Source: a virus
Direction: 5' to 3' (one strand)
DNA: 46,371 bases
Virus record (IMG/VR): IMGVR_UViG_3300020166_001708
Location: 1-46,371 of that record
Both the position numbers and the translations under genes were made by a program. Positions 39,369 to 46,371 of the stretch are shown one piece after another; positions within the stretch are counted from its first letter, which is position 1, and each line of letters starts with the position of its first letter. Under the pieces are notes generated by a model that saw only the letters and a program-made list of their open reading frames with translations, did no database searches and had not been told where the DNA came from.

Positions 39369-39555
39369 GTGTTTTGTTATTTGCTAATTTATCTAATAGC
39401 ATGCTGATTTTTCCGTCACTCTTATTTATTTCCGCTAGTATTGGCCTTGCTTCTTCTGGAGCATGCTTGAAGGCGACCCTCAGGATATCCATCCAGTTCT
39501 TATTATTTTTACTCCTAACTTCTTCGACTGCATCTATTATTTCTAAATCTTTCAT
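39355..39555 (-). CDS. Small helical protein of the nonulosonate cluster
   Basis: 66 residues: EVRSKNNKNWMDILRVAFKH, APEEARPILAEINKSDGK and a helical end LLDKLANNKTHGDQ. All-helical, acidic/basic alternating. I have an impression of similar small proteins next to NeuA/PseF-type genes, but no function comes with it. 4-nt ATGA overlap with the acetyltransferase; likely co-produced with the pathway enzymes. Confidence 0.6.
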   Translation of the reverse strand: MKDLEIIDAVEEVRSKNNKNWMDILRVAFKHAPEEARPILAEINKSDGKISMLLDKLANNKTHGDQ

Positions 39556-39974
39556 ATTGTTTTTTCGTATAACTGTGGGGATTTGTACGTAAAGCCGTTT
39601 CGTTCCGCCATCTTTATGGAACTGATATTTTCTTTTTTAATTTCAGCAAGAAAATAACCTTTAGCGCTACCAAGAAATAAGGATAGCATTAAGCTGCCAA
39701 ACCCCTTGCCTCTATGCTTCGCGTCTATACTCCACGAGAGAAATTTCTCGTTTTGATTATTTGTGTCACATCTTATCGTACCAATGGATTCGCTATTAGG
39801 ATCTTCCATTATTAAAATATCCCTACTAGAATTGGATAAGCTGCGACTAAACCATTCCTTGTGTTGTTTTTCTGTAATAGCTGCCTGGTCAAATGAATTT
39901 AATCTAGTCGTGGGATCGTTTCTGCAGTTTAGTAAGAAACTCCAATCTTCAAAAACAGCAGGTCTTAAGTACAT
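39552..39974 (-). CDS. GNAT N-acetyltransferase (PseH-like)
   Basis: 140 residues, full GNAT fold: start LRPAVFEDWSFLLNCRNDPT, acetyl-CoA binding AKHRGKGFGSLMLSLFL (R-x-G-K-G-x-G), and ISSIKMAERNGFTYKSPQ at the end. In pseudaminic acid synthesis PseH acetylates the 4-amino group of the UDP-linked sugar; the size, the R-N-D start and the position between PseI- and PseF-like genes match that role. Overlaps the synthase by 10 nt. Confidence 0.75.
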   Translation of the reverse strand: MYLRPAVFEDWSFLLNCRNDPTTRLNSFDQAAITEKQHKEWFSRSLSNSSRDILIMEDPNSESIGTIRCDTNNQNEKFLSWSIDAKHRGKGFGSLMLSLFLGSAKGYFLAEIKKENISSIKMAERNGFTYKSPQLYEKTI

Positions 39975-40945
39975 ATAAAATCATCTTTATTGTAAAGTTT
40001 ATCAGAAACCCTGCCAATTGTCAAGTCAAAATTTCTTGCAGGCACGTTTCCAGTCAGGAAGGGTCTTTTTGTTGTGATATTCTCAGTGGTGAATGCTTCG
40101 CCTTTTCTTATCTCCGTCTTTGCTACCACGGACCTCATTGCATTTTTGAATTTAATTTCCGAATTAGATAATTCGTTTGATTTCTTTAACTCTAATGATT
40201 TTTCTGAAAATTTTATATATTCAATCATTTGGTTTAATTCGCTTGGTTCTAGTGCGAACGAGTGGTCTGGTCCAGGCAAGTTCTTGCTTAATGTAAAATG
40301 TTTTTCTATAATTTTTGCGCCAGCAGCAACAGCTAGAGCTGGAGTAAGTGGACTCTCTGTATGGTCAGATAGCCCCCACTTGTGGCGACTGTCTTGAGAT
40401 AAACGCCTTACGATGCCAATACCTGCGTCTTCTATTGGGGTTGGGTATGCGTTGTTACAGTGCATGAAGCTCAAGCAATTACCATATTTATTGGAAATGT
40501 CAAAAATTCTATCGATAAAACTCATTTCAAAACCTATACCTAAGGAAATAATAATTGGCAGTCCGGACGAGGCTACCATATCTATAAATCTAAAATCCGT
40601 GCATTCAAATCCTGATATTTTTAATCGACTTACGCCTAGATTAACCAACTCTTCTACAGCTTTTTCGTCAAAAGGAGTTGACATGAATTCAATTCCAATA
40701 TCATCGCAATACTTTTTAAGTTCTTTTTGCCATTCACGCGGAAGCTCTACATCCCTGATGAGTTTATTTATGTCTTTATATCCTGCGAAGTCTGGAGTGT
40801 TTTTACTGTATAGAGTTTCCGAGGAGTATGTTTGGAATTTACAGGCAGAAGCGCCTGCCTTAAACGCGACATCGATCAGGGACTTAGCTTGATCAAAATT
40901 TCTATTGTGATTTGACCCAGCCTCAGCTATCACAAAAGTGTTCAT
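39965..40945 (-). CDS. neuB: NeuB-family nonulosonate synthase (PseI/NeuB)
   Basis: 326 residues. NeuB barrel: FVIAEAGSNHNRNFDQAKSL, AGASACKFQTYSSETLY, FMSTPFDEKAVEELV, LKISGFECTDFRFIDMV, KWGLSDHTESPLTPALA, IIEKHFTL and GPDHSFALEPSEL. A C-terminal SAF (antifreeze-like) domain (about 265-326) follows. It condenses phosphoenolpyruvate with a 6-deoxy amino sugar to make a nonulosonic acid. Whether the product is pseudaminate or legionaminate cannot be told, but PseB and PseC homologs favour pseudaminate. Confidence 0.88.
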   Translation of the reverse strand: MNTFVIAEAGSNHNRNFDQAKSLIDVAFKAGASACKFQTYSSETLYSKNTPDFAGYKDINKLIRDVELPREWQKELKKYCDDIGIEFMSTPFDEKAVEELVNLGVSRLKISGFECTDFRFIDMVASSGLPIIISLGIGFEMSFIDRIFDISNKYGNCLSFMHCNNAYPTPIEDAGIGIVRRLSQDSRHKWGLSDHTESPLTPALAVAAGAKIIEKHFTLSKNLPGPDHSFALEPSELNQMIEYIKFSEKSLELKKSNELSNSEIKFKNAMRSVVAKTEIRKGEAFTTENITTKRPFLTGNVPARNFDLTIGRVSDKLYNKDDFICT

Positions 40946-40946
40946 T

Positions 40947-41987
40947 CTAATTGATCATTATGGAGTCCGCCCACATTTCGATAATGGGTGGTTCTTCGAT
41001 TTTGTATAATGGAAGGTTTATTATATTTTTATGTATACTTTCTGAGTTTTTAAGTTTAGCCTTAGAGTTGAAGTATTTAGTTTTGTGGAGTAGTGGATAA
41101 TGCGTTGACGTTGGGTACAGTTTTTTGATTTTATTTCTATTATTATCGTCAGCTATTATTGTAGAGAAGTAGTAAGAGCTATTTTCGTCGTGATCAATTA
41201 GTCTTGAGTTAAACAATATGTCGTCAAAAACCGCAGTCCTTGACTTGATTAAATTAAAATTATGTTTTCTTGTTTTTAATCTATCTGCGTGTGTCTTTAG
41301 ACTTTCGATAGCTAGACAAGAGTTCAAATCGTTCATGTAAAATTTAAAGCCAGACTGAACTATGTCGTAAGAATTTTTAGTGTTTTTCCTTCCGAAGTTT
41401 CTGTAGCAATTAAAGAAGTCTCTAGCTTTTTTGCAGTCGGTACTAATCATACCACCGTCACTTGAGCAGATTGGCTTATACGGATGAAACGAAAAGAAAG
41501 TAAAGTCAGATTTTATTTTTGGAGTAACACAATGAGCGGAATCAACAACTAACGTTTCGTCACCTTTTAATTTTAGGTTAGGTATTTGGCTGACACCGCC
41601 ATATAAAACTGGCATTACAACCGAATGATTCTGGCTATTGTTTGATCTTTTGTATAGATAATCATCAAAATCAAAAAGCAAATTATCATCAACATCCACG
41701 AATATTATATTGTGACCTAGGTGTTGGGCAGCCCAAGCTGGCGAGACGAAGCCGATAGATGGAGTATATACATCGCAGGGTCCGTGGATAGATTTTAGAT
41801 ATTCGAAAATCATAAATGCAGCGGAACTCGCAGAGCTTGTTGATACGTTATATTGTTTGCCAGATTTATTCTTGAAGAGTTTCTCTAGTTTAGACGATAG
41901 CGGACCAAAACCTATGTCCCCACTCTCTATTAACTTAGAGGCTAGCATGGTTTCTTTAGCGGAGAAGTTGCTGTTGAATAGTTTCAT
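40947..41987 (-). CDS. DegT/DnrJ aminotransferase (PseC-like)
   Basis: 346 residues from the ATG at 41987, which forms ATGA with the PseB stop; the longer frame to 42041 lies inside pseB. PLP-enzyme motifs: VSTSSASSAAFMIFEYL, CDVYTPSIGFVSPAWAA, VVDSAHCVTPKI and the PLP-lysine motif FSFHPYKPICSSDGGMIS, then CYRNFGRKNTKNSYDIVQSG. Predicted to transaminate the keto-sugar made by PseB, as PseC does. Ends in TAG. Confidence 0.8.
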   Translation of the reverse strand: MKLFNSNFSAKETMLASKLIESGDIGFGPLSSKLEKLFKNKSGKQYNVSTSSASSAAFMIFEYLKSIHGPCDVYTPSIGFVSPAWAAQHLGHNIIFVDVDDNLLFDFDDYLYKRSNNSQNHSVVMPVLYGGVSQIPNLKLKGDETLVVDSAHCVTPKIKSDFTFFSFHPYKPICSSDGGMISTDCKKARDFFNCYRNFGRKNTKNSYDIVQSGFKFYMNDLNSCLAIESLKTHADRLKTRKHNFNLIKSRTAVFDDILFNSRLIDHDENSSYYFSTIIADDNNRNKIKKLYPTSTHYPLLHKTKYFNSKAKLKNSESIHKNIINLPLYKIEEPPIIEMWADSIMIN

Positions 41988-42964
41988 GAGATTCCCGATT
42001 TTATTAAGGATATTAATGTTTCGGTGTTGCTTTCGACCCACAGTTTTGAGTTAAAGTGAGGGCCGGTGTATTTCTCGAAATCTTGGTGTTTTTTGTTTGT
42101 GTACTGTGGTCGTATTTGTAGTAAATTTATGTTTGGAACCCTGTAGGTAAAGGGGATCTCCGTGATTGAAAGCATATCTTCATGCAATTTCTCTCCAGGC
42201 CTTAAGCCTGATATTTTTGTAATAGACTTCTTTTGTAGTATTTCTTCTAGGGCAGAAATGCAGAGAGGCAGTGTGTAAGAGTTTATTTCTGGTACAAAAA
42301 CTTCACCACCAAAAGAGTTAACCAACGCATCAATGACTGTATTTACGGCATCATTAAGTGTGAACAGAAATCTAGTCATATCGTTCGAGGTGACGTTAAT
42401 TGGTTTGTTGTTTTTTATTTTATCAATAAACAAAGGTATGAATGAACCTCGTGAGGCAATTACGTTACCGTATCTAACTGAGGAAAAAATAGTCTTAGAG
42501 CCTTGGTTGTGAAAGTCAAAGTTAGTGAAGATTCTCTCTGCTATGAATTTACTACAACCATAGACGTTTACTGGTTCACAGGCCTTATCTGTAGAAATTA
42601 AGATGCACTTGCTGACGTTATTAAGTAGTGCCGCTTTCGCCACATTTCTTGAGCCTTCTATGTTTGTTTTTACGCATTCATCTGGAAATATTTCCATGTC
42701 ATCAATGCGCTTTAAAGCGGCAGCGTGAATTACGTAATCTGGCTTATGGGAAAAGAAAGTTTGGTTGACTTTCTCGAAGTCTCTTATGTCACCAATAACG
42801 GTTTCCACCTCTGGGAGTGAGTCTTTGATTGCGGCATGCTTCCCTTCGTCTCTACTGAACACTATTACTCTACAGTTTAATGATTTGAGTTTTTCGCATA
42901 AAGCCGACCCCAGAGATCCTGCGCCGCCTGTTATCAGTATAGTTTTATTTTTAAGCGATGTCAT
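41984..42964 (-). CDS. pseB: UDP-GlcNAc 4,6-dehydratase (inverting), PseB
   Basis: 326 residues. NAD site ILITGGAGSLGSALCEKL, PDYVIHAAALKRIDDMEIFP, ILISTDKACEPVNVYGCSKF (with the Tyr-x3-Lys pair), VRYGNVIASRGSFIPLF, NDMTRFLFTLNDAVNTV and SGLRPGEKLHEDMLS. These are the hallmarks of FlaA1/PseB. It starts pseudaminic acid synthesis from UDP-GlcNAc; the order PseB, PseC, PseI, PseH, PseF in the operon is that of a working pathway. ATG start. Confidence 0.88.
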   Translation of the reverse strand: MTSLKNKTILITGGAGSLGSALCEKLKSLNCRVIVFSRDEGKHAAIKDSLPEVETVIGDIRDFEKVNQTFFSHKPDYVIHAAALKRIDDMEIFPDECVKTNIEGSRNVAKAALLNNVSKCILISTDKACEPVNVYGCSKFIAERIFTNFDFHNQGSKTIFSSVRYGNVIASRGSFIPLFIDKIKNNKPINVTSNDMTRFLFTLNDAVNTVIDALVNSFGGEVFVPEINSYTLPLCISALEEILQKKSITKISGLRPGEKLHEDMLSITEIPFTYRVPNINLLQIRPQYTNKKHQDFEKYTGPHFNSKLWVESNTETLISLIKSGIS

Positions 42965-43739
42965 TTATTTTTATTTTTTTTATTGATTCTGGGTAGTTGT
43001 TGAATTTAGAAACCAATTCTAGTGATACGCCCTTGTTTGAAAACCATTCATTCCATGAGTTCATTAATCTTAAGTGCATATTTTTCTCTTCGTTGAAGTT
43101 GATCCATGGGGCGCTAGAATGCGGGTCGTTTGATATTTTATTGCATTTATTGTTTTCATCCCTGTAGAAATGAGTCTTATTCCCGGATGATTCATTATCG
43201 CAACCTATTAGTATGATTCTGGAGAAACCTAAATGCTCACACATATAAAATATTAACTCAGACATGATTCCCGGACCGTATGGTCTTAGATGGATATCAC
43301 AACCGTTCCAAGCAGACTTTATAAAATTTCCCTCTGATAATACCCATTTGTCTAACTCCCTGTGAGTGCCTTCGTTGGCGCATAATGCTGATAAGCTTCT
43401 ACCCTTATCCCTCTCCTTGATGTGAAAATATAAATCAAATGGATTAGTGGATGGCGCCAAACTTGAAGCTTCAACTATCATTGGTTTTTTTTCTCCATAA
43501 GCATAACTTTCCATATTACAACAGTTATATGCGTGAATGTCAACAAAATTCTTAAACAAATTATAAGACTGCTTGATTGCTATAACCCTGTGGGCGCTCA
43601 ATAACTCCATCATCAAGCCATCGTCATAATCACTAAGGAATGGCGAGCACCCAAGCACGATAGCAGTCTCGCCCTTAAACTTATTACATACGGATTCAAT
43701 TAGGGTCGATTGATTTTTTAAAACTTTTTCACTTGACAT
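42951..43739 (-). CDS. Maf/DUF115-like candidate nonulosonate transferase (2)
   Basis: 262 residues. ETAIVLGCSPFLSDYDDGLM, HRVIAIKQSYNLFKNFVDIH, then GPGIMSELIFYMCEHLGF and RIILIGCDNESSG follow the layout of DUF115/Maf and GT42 sialyltransferases: two Rossmann-like strands with a G-P-G/S motif and a final I-x-L-I-G-x-D. It is the first gene of the nonulosonate operon, which also suits a transferase of the finished CMP-sugar. Its start codon lies inside the divergent control region. Confidence 0.5.
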   Translation of the reverse strand: MSSEKVLKNQSTLIESVCNKFKGETAIVLGCSPFLSDYDDGLMMELLSAHRVIAIKQSYNLFKNFVDIHAYNCCNMESYAYGEKKPMIVEASSLAPSTNPFDLYFHIKERDKGRSLSALCANEGTHRELDKWVLSEGNFIKSAWNGCDIHLRPYGPGIMSELIFYMCEHLGFSRIILIGCDNESSGNKTHFYRDENNKCNKISNDPHSSAPWINFNEEKNMHLRLMNSWNEWFSNKGVSLELVSKFNNYPESIKKIKINDIA

Positions 43740-43760
43740 TTTCTTAATTTATGTTATAAT
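43733..43760 (+). promoter_or_regulatory. Consensus sigma70 promoter P1 for sigma/ssb operon
   Basis: Plus strand: perfect TTGACA (43733-43738), 16-nt spacer, perfect TATAAT (43755-43760). The -35 overlaps the start codon region of the divergent gene at 43739. Leader to the ATG at 43949 is about 180 nt and begins inside an inverted repeat. Confidence 0.85.
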
Positions 43761-43786
43761 GCTTCAAAAGCTTTAGCTATTGAAGC
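43761..43786. repeat. Inverted repeat at P1 start site
   Basis: GCTTCAA (43761-43767) and TTGAAGC (43780-43786) form a perfect 7-bp inverted repeat with a 12-nt loop, directly after the -10 of P1. It could be an operator or a 5' hairpin in the message. Confidence 0.5.
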
Positions 43787-43835
43787 TATTCTCATGTTAA
43801 TCTTATTTGTCTAACGTTAGTCTAATCAATCAGTA

Positions 43836-43867
43836 ATCTTACGGAGACCTCATATCTTACGAAGACC
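43836..43867. repeat. Direct repeat pair in the control region
   Basis: ATCTTACGGAGACC (43836-43849) and ATCTTACGAAGACC (43854-43867) are 14-nt repeats with one mismatch and an 18-nt period, inside the leader between the two plus-strand promoters. The spacing suggests tandem regulator sites. A perfect palindrome CTAACGTTAG lies at 43811-43820. Confidence 0.5.
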
Positions 43868-43898
43868 AAGCGCGCGAGATTTTCTTCTTTCTTTTTGC

Positions 43899-43927
43899 TT
43901 GACATTACTATGATTATATGTTAGTCT
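43899..43927 (+). promoter_or_regulatory. Second plus-strand promoter P2
   Basis: TTGACA (43899-43904), 17-nt spacer, TAGTCT (43922-43927) on the plus strand, about 21 nt before the sigma gene ATG. GTTAGTCT at the -10 also occurs at 43816-43823 in the palindrome upstream. Confidence 0.55.
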
Positions 43928-43941
43928 CTTATTTATTCTAA
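43913..43941 (-). promoter_or_regulatory. Divergent minus-strand promoter for the nonulosonate operon
   Basis: Minus strand: TTAGAA (43941-43936), 17-nt spacer, TATAAT (43918-43913), overlapping P2. It would give a long leader (about 170 nt) to the ATG at 43739, running through the direct repeats and the inverted repeat. Confidence 0.4.
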
Positions 43942-43948
43942 ATAAAAA

Positions 43949-44458
43949 ATGGAAATAAACTCCTTATCCGATAATGAGCTAGTCTGCAATTTGCAGGTTG
44001 GCGTAGAACCCGAGCAAAGCTTGGGCGAATTGGTTCAACGTCATAGTGGTATATTCATAACGATGGTGAATAATTACTCTCCTACTAGCACGTCCGGGAT
44101 AGTCTCAGACAGGGTAGATCTACTGAAGGATAGAAATTACTATATTTATAAAGCGGCGCTAAAATACGATGACTCTAGAAATACTAAATTTTCAACCCAT
44201 CTTGGCAACGAGACTAGATGGTTATGCTTGAACTTATATAATAAAAATAAGAACTCAAAGGAAGTTCATATGGATTATGCTGATATCGGCAAGAGGTCAG
44301 AGGATAAGCCTGAAGATAAAAAAGTAGACCTAGAAGTTTTAAGTAAAATCATGAACCTAATAAATAAAGATCCTGACACCAGGGTTTCAAAGATATTCAA
44401 AATGAGATACATAGAAGGGCAGAGGAACAACGTAATGCCATGGAATAAAATATTTTAG
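43949..44458 (+). CDS. gp55-like sigma factor, cut short by an amber codon
   Basis: 169 residues to the TAG. Sigma region 2 is seen in LVQRHSGIFITMVNNYS, KDRNYYIYKAALKYDDSRNT and KFSTHLGNETRWLCLNLYNK (the K-F-S-T core and the helix that contacts -10 DNA). The linker then leads to KIFKMRYIEGQRNNVMPWNK, the start of region 4. The TAG falls in the middle of region 4; the same frame continues for 28 codons (see 44459-44545). It probably directs RNA polymerase to phage late promoters. Regions 2 and 4 alone are the gp55 design. Confidence 0.75.
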   Translation: MEINSLSDNELVCNLQVGVEPEQSLGELVQRHSGIFITMVNNYSPTSTSGIVSDRVDLLKDRNYYIYKAALKYDDSRNTKFSTHLGNETRWLCLNLYNKNKNSKEVHMDYADIGKRSEDKPEDKKVDLEVLSKIMNLINKDPDTRVSKIFKMRYIEGQRNNVMPWNKIF

Positions 44459-44545
44459 CCACTAAAGCTTAGCATACAGGGGTGCATAAACATCCACGAC
44501 AAAGCAATCACTAAAATAAAAAGAGAACTAAAAAACGAATTATGA
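44459..44545 (+). pseudogene. In-frame region 4 continuation after the amber codon
   Basis: The frame stays open after TAG (44456-44458): PLKLSIQGCINIHDKAITKI followed by KRELKNEL, then TGA. This is the expected helix-turn-helix end of sigma region 4. The TGA overlaps the ssb ATG as ATGA at 44542-44545, the junction used elsewhere in this genome. So the full gene ended here, and the amber is a late change, a read-through site or a sequencing error. Confidence 0.8.
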
Positions 44546-44931
44546 TAAATAAATTTATAGGAATAGGTCACCTAACAAAAGACCCAGAAACTAAATCATT
44601 TGAAAGCAGCAACACTAAGTGTTCATTCTCACTAGCCATTAACAATTCTAAAGATGAAGTCCTTTTCTTAGACACAGAATGCTGGAACAAAACGGCAGAC
44701 AACTGTAAGAAGTTCCTATCTAAAGGTTCTTGCGTTTACGTTGAGGGTAAAATAAAAGTCAGCAAATGGGAAGACAAGAATGGAAACTCAAGGCAAAAGT
44801 TTTACCTTGGCGCTGACCTAGTTAGATTTCTGCCAAGCGGAAAGAAAGAACCAACTAATGTTGCTATTGAAAATCCACAACCTAGTCCTACTATACAATC
44901 AATAGTAGAAGAAGAAGAAATGCCATTCTAA
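44542..44931 (+). CDS. ssb: Single-stranded DNA-binding protein
   Basis: 129 residues. OB-fold start NKFIGIGHLTKDPETKSFES, then CSFSLAINNSKDEVLFLDTE and FLSKGSCVYVEGKIKVSKWE. A short Pro/Gln-rich linker and the acidic tip VEEEEMPF follow; the tip is the partner-binding tail of bacterial SSBs (D-D-D-I-P-F type). It coats single-stranded DNA for the UvsX and helicase systems at the other end of the window. Bacterial-type SSB rather than T4 gp32. Confidence 0.88.
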   Translation: MINKFIGIGHLTKDPETKSFESSNTKCSFSLAINNSKDEVLFLDTECWNKTADNCKKFLSKGSCVYVEGKIKVSKWEDKNGNSRQKFYLGADLVRFLPSGKKEPTNVAIENPQPSPTIQSIVEEEEMPF

Positions 44932-44934
44932 GAC

Positions 44935-46020
44935 ATGAAGAAAATAAATTTCAGTGGACCAATAAATTCATTAAGTTTCGGTAACGTCACTTACAACATG
45001 CTAAAGTCTCTACATGGAAAAGGTGTAGACATATCCTTCTTCCCAATGGGGAGTTCTTTGGATTTTAGCGCTTACGATAAAGTTAATGCAGACTTCAAAT
45101 CCTGGATAGATAGTTCCTATAATAATAGATTCTCCAACTTATCAAAAGAATCCGTGTCTCTAAAGATGTGGCACATAAATGGCGCAGAGTCAAGAGTTGG
45201 GGCAACTCAATATTTATATACTTTTTATGAGACTGACGAGCCAACAGATACCGAAACAAACATCTGCAAAATACAAGATAAATGTATATTCAGTAGTTCT
45301 CACGCTAGAGATTGCTTCGAGAAATCTGGAGTAGATGATCCCGAATATATACCAATCGGGTTTGATACCGATTTCTTTGAAACAAATAAAACATACCTTG
45401 AGGGAAGAATTAATTTCGGAATTGTTGGCAAGTTCGAAAAAAGAAAACACACCGAAAGAATAATTAAACTCTGGGCAGACAGGTACGGCAATAATAATGA
45501 TTATCAGCTAACATGCTGTATCAATAACCCATTCTTCAAGCCTGAACAGATGGGTCAAGTTTTAACAAAAGCCACTAATGGTAAAAGGTTCCGCAACATA
45601 AACTTCCTGCCCCACCTGAAGACTAACTCTGAAATGAATGAGCTTTATAACTCTATTGACATTAATCTAAGCGGCCTAAGCGGAGCAGAAGGTTGGAATT
45701 TACCCGCATTCAATTCTACTTGTCTAGGTAAATGGAGTGTCGTATTGAACGCCACCTCGCATAAAGATTGGGCCACCAAAGATAACTCGATATTGGTCGA
45801 GCCAGAAGGCCAGGAAGAAATTTATGACGGAGCATTCTTTCAAAAAGGTCAACCATTTAATCAAGGCAACTTAAATACATTCTCCGATCAATCATTTTAT
45901 AAGGCGCTAGACAAAGCTATAGATAAATACGACAAAAGAAACGAAAAAGGTGTTGAAATAAAAGAAGTATTTACTTACGATAATACAGTTGAAAAAATCT
46001 TAAACCTAATAAACAAATGA
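44935..46020 (+). CDS. GT-B fold glycosyltransferase (GT4-like)
   Basis: 361 residues. N-terminal domain with the loop GPINSLSFGNVTYNMLKSL; the middle strand INFGIVGKFEKRKHTERIIK starts the C-terminal donor-binding domain, and LSGLSGAEGWNLPAFNSTCL gives the G/S-x-x-E-G-x-x-L-P motif of GT4. No signal or TM. It follows ssb with a 3-nt gap and overlaps the next gene by 4 nt, so a glycosyltransferase sits in an otherwise replication/sigma operon; a DNA-modifying glucosyltransferase is worth considering. Confidence 0.75.
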   Translation: MKKINFSGPINSLSFGNVTYNMLKSLHGKGVDISFFPMGSSLDFSAYDKVNADFKSWIDSSYNNRFSNLSKESVSLKMWHINGAESRVGATQYLYTFYETDEPTDTETNICKIQDKCIFSSSHARDCFEKSGVDDPEYIPIGFDTDFFETNKTYLEGRINFGIVGKFEKRKHTERIIKLWADRYGNNNDYQLTCCINNPFFKPEQMGQVLTKATNGKRFRNINFLPHLKTNSEMNELYNSIDINLSGLSGAEGWNLPAFNSTCLGKWSVVLNATSHKDWATKDNSILVEPEGQEEIYDGAFFQKGQPFNQGNLNTFSDQSFYKALDKAIDKYDKRNEKGVEIKEVFTYDNTVEKILNLINK

Positions 46021-46205
46021 ACATTAAGAAACAAGGCGAAGGTGTTCTCCTCTGCTGTGGCAAAGGAAGATGTCCGGTATTAAAAAAATCTAAAGAAAAA
46101 ACAGACCATTACACGCTCACTGATGATTTTGGTGGGGAAGTATCTTTGACTCAAGAGCAGCTTCTAGTTATCAAGGAAGCGCTAGAGTCTCTCAATGGTA
46201 ATTGA
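46017..46205 (+). CDS. Small Cys-rich protein
   Basis: 62 residues. LLCCGKGRCPVLKKS near the N-terminus (C-C-x3-x-C cluster) may bind a metal or be a redox site; the rest, HYTLTDDFGGEVSLTQEQLL, is a short beta-hairpin and helix. Similar small proteins with a C-C-G-K-x-x-C-P motif seem familiar from marine phages, but I cannot assign a function. ATGA overlap with the glycosyltransferase. Confidence 0.6.
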   Translation: MNIKKQGEGVLLCCGKGRCPVLKKSKEKTDHYTLTDDFGGEVSLTQEQLLVIKEALESLNGN

Positions 46206-46371
46206 ATTGATCTCCTGTGTCGGCTTAATGTGGATCCTTAGGTATGGGTCCATATTAGGCCGTCTGAGGGATTTTATTTTTAAACATTCTAATTTATTAA
46301 AAGAATTATTTAATTGTAGTTTATGTTTAGGCTTTTGGTGTGGTTTCTTTATTGGTTTATTAATGTATAAT
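46195..46371 (+). CDS. Partial membrane protein (DUF1360-like)
   Basis: 59 residues to the window edge, incomplete at the C-terminus. The ATG lies 11 nt before the upstream stop. Segment MVIELISCVGLMWILRYGS, a basic middle (KHSNLLKELF) and NCSLCLGFWCGFFIGLLMYN: the C-x-x-C-x-G-F-W-x-G motif and hydrophobic flanks resemble DUF1360-type phage membrane proteins. Function unknown. Confidence 0.55.
   Translation, partial: MVIELISCVGLMWILRYGSILGRLRDFIFKHSNLLKELFNCSLCLGFWCGFFIGLLMYN

Noticed and set aside
40413-40892. 159-codon plus-strand frame
   Set aside because: It is antisense to the NeuB-family gene with no coding features of its own.
4994-44458. Genome-wide reassignment of TAG to an amino acid
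   Set aside because: TAG ends several genes at the expected place, most clearly nrdA after its canonical C-x-x-C tail, and also uvsX and the GT8-like gene at 24373. Only the sigma gene is really broken by TAG.

Overview
The window is AT-rich and very densely packed. Most neighbouring genes overlap by 1 to 23 bases (ATGA, GTGA or TAATG junctions), there is no rRNA or tRNA gene, and almost everything is on the minus strand. UvsX/RecA, DnaB-type helicase, TOPRIM primase, a gp55-like sigma factor, SSB, class I ribonucleotide reductase, virion-like lectin proteins and a holin-like membrane protein together point to a large tailed phage. It is probably a marine, distantly T4-related myovirus; that placement is inferred from gene content only.

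Layout, left to right. 1-6484: a partial membrane protein, then the replication/recombination block (RecB/Cas4-like nuclease, primase, helicase, small proteins, PD-(D/E)XK endonuclease, UvsX). 6485-8707: two virion-like beta-rich proteins, a holin-like protein and a small conserved-looking protein. 8725-26889: one minus-strand operon of 24 genes, transcribed from the right end. It holds a GDP-mannose 3,5-epimerase, two SAM methyltransferases plus an FkbM-like remnant, five sulfotransferases, about thirteen glycosyltransferase-like proteins of mostly different families, and one GHKL-type ATPase. 27008-34008: a DnaJ-like protein, a small virion-like protein, and a ribonucleotide reductase module (nrdB, a lipoprotein with an EF-hand, an unknown, a membrane-anchored C1 peptidase, a Nudix hydrolase, nrdA). 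This module is bracketed by two copies of a structured repeat. 34011-43739: nucleotide-sugar synthesis, comprising a UDP-sugar dehydrogenase, an epimerase, GDP-fucose synthesis (gmd, fcl) and most of a pseudaminic-acid-type pathway (PseB, PseC, PseH, PseI and PseF relatives) with two Maf/DUF115-like candidate transferases. 43740-43948: a divergent control region. 43949-46371, plus strand: a gp55-like sigma gene interrupted by an in-frame amber codon, ssb, a GT-B glycosyltransferase, a small Cys-rich protein and a partial membrane protein.

Together the genes look like a phage that carries its own replication and nucleotide supply, plus an unusually complete glycan factory. It makes GDP-L-fucose, GDP-L-galactose and a CMP-nonulosonate-like donor, and has many single-use transferases, methylation and sulfation to build one complex, sulfated, non-repetitive glycan. 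Whether the acceptor is the virion or the host surface cannot be read from the sequence.

The most unusual signals are these: (i) two RNA-like elements, with different but equally paired outer stems, bracketing the RNR module; (ii) the amber codon in sigma region 4, with the ATGA link to ssb still intact beyond it; (iii) a recurring AGTGTA-type -10 element 5-8 nt before start codons, plus two sigma70-type promoters whose -10 ends exactly 6 nt before the start codon, suggesting leaderless mRNAs; (iv) a NrdB with Glu as first ligand and Val at the radical-Tyr position (R2c type).
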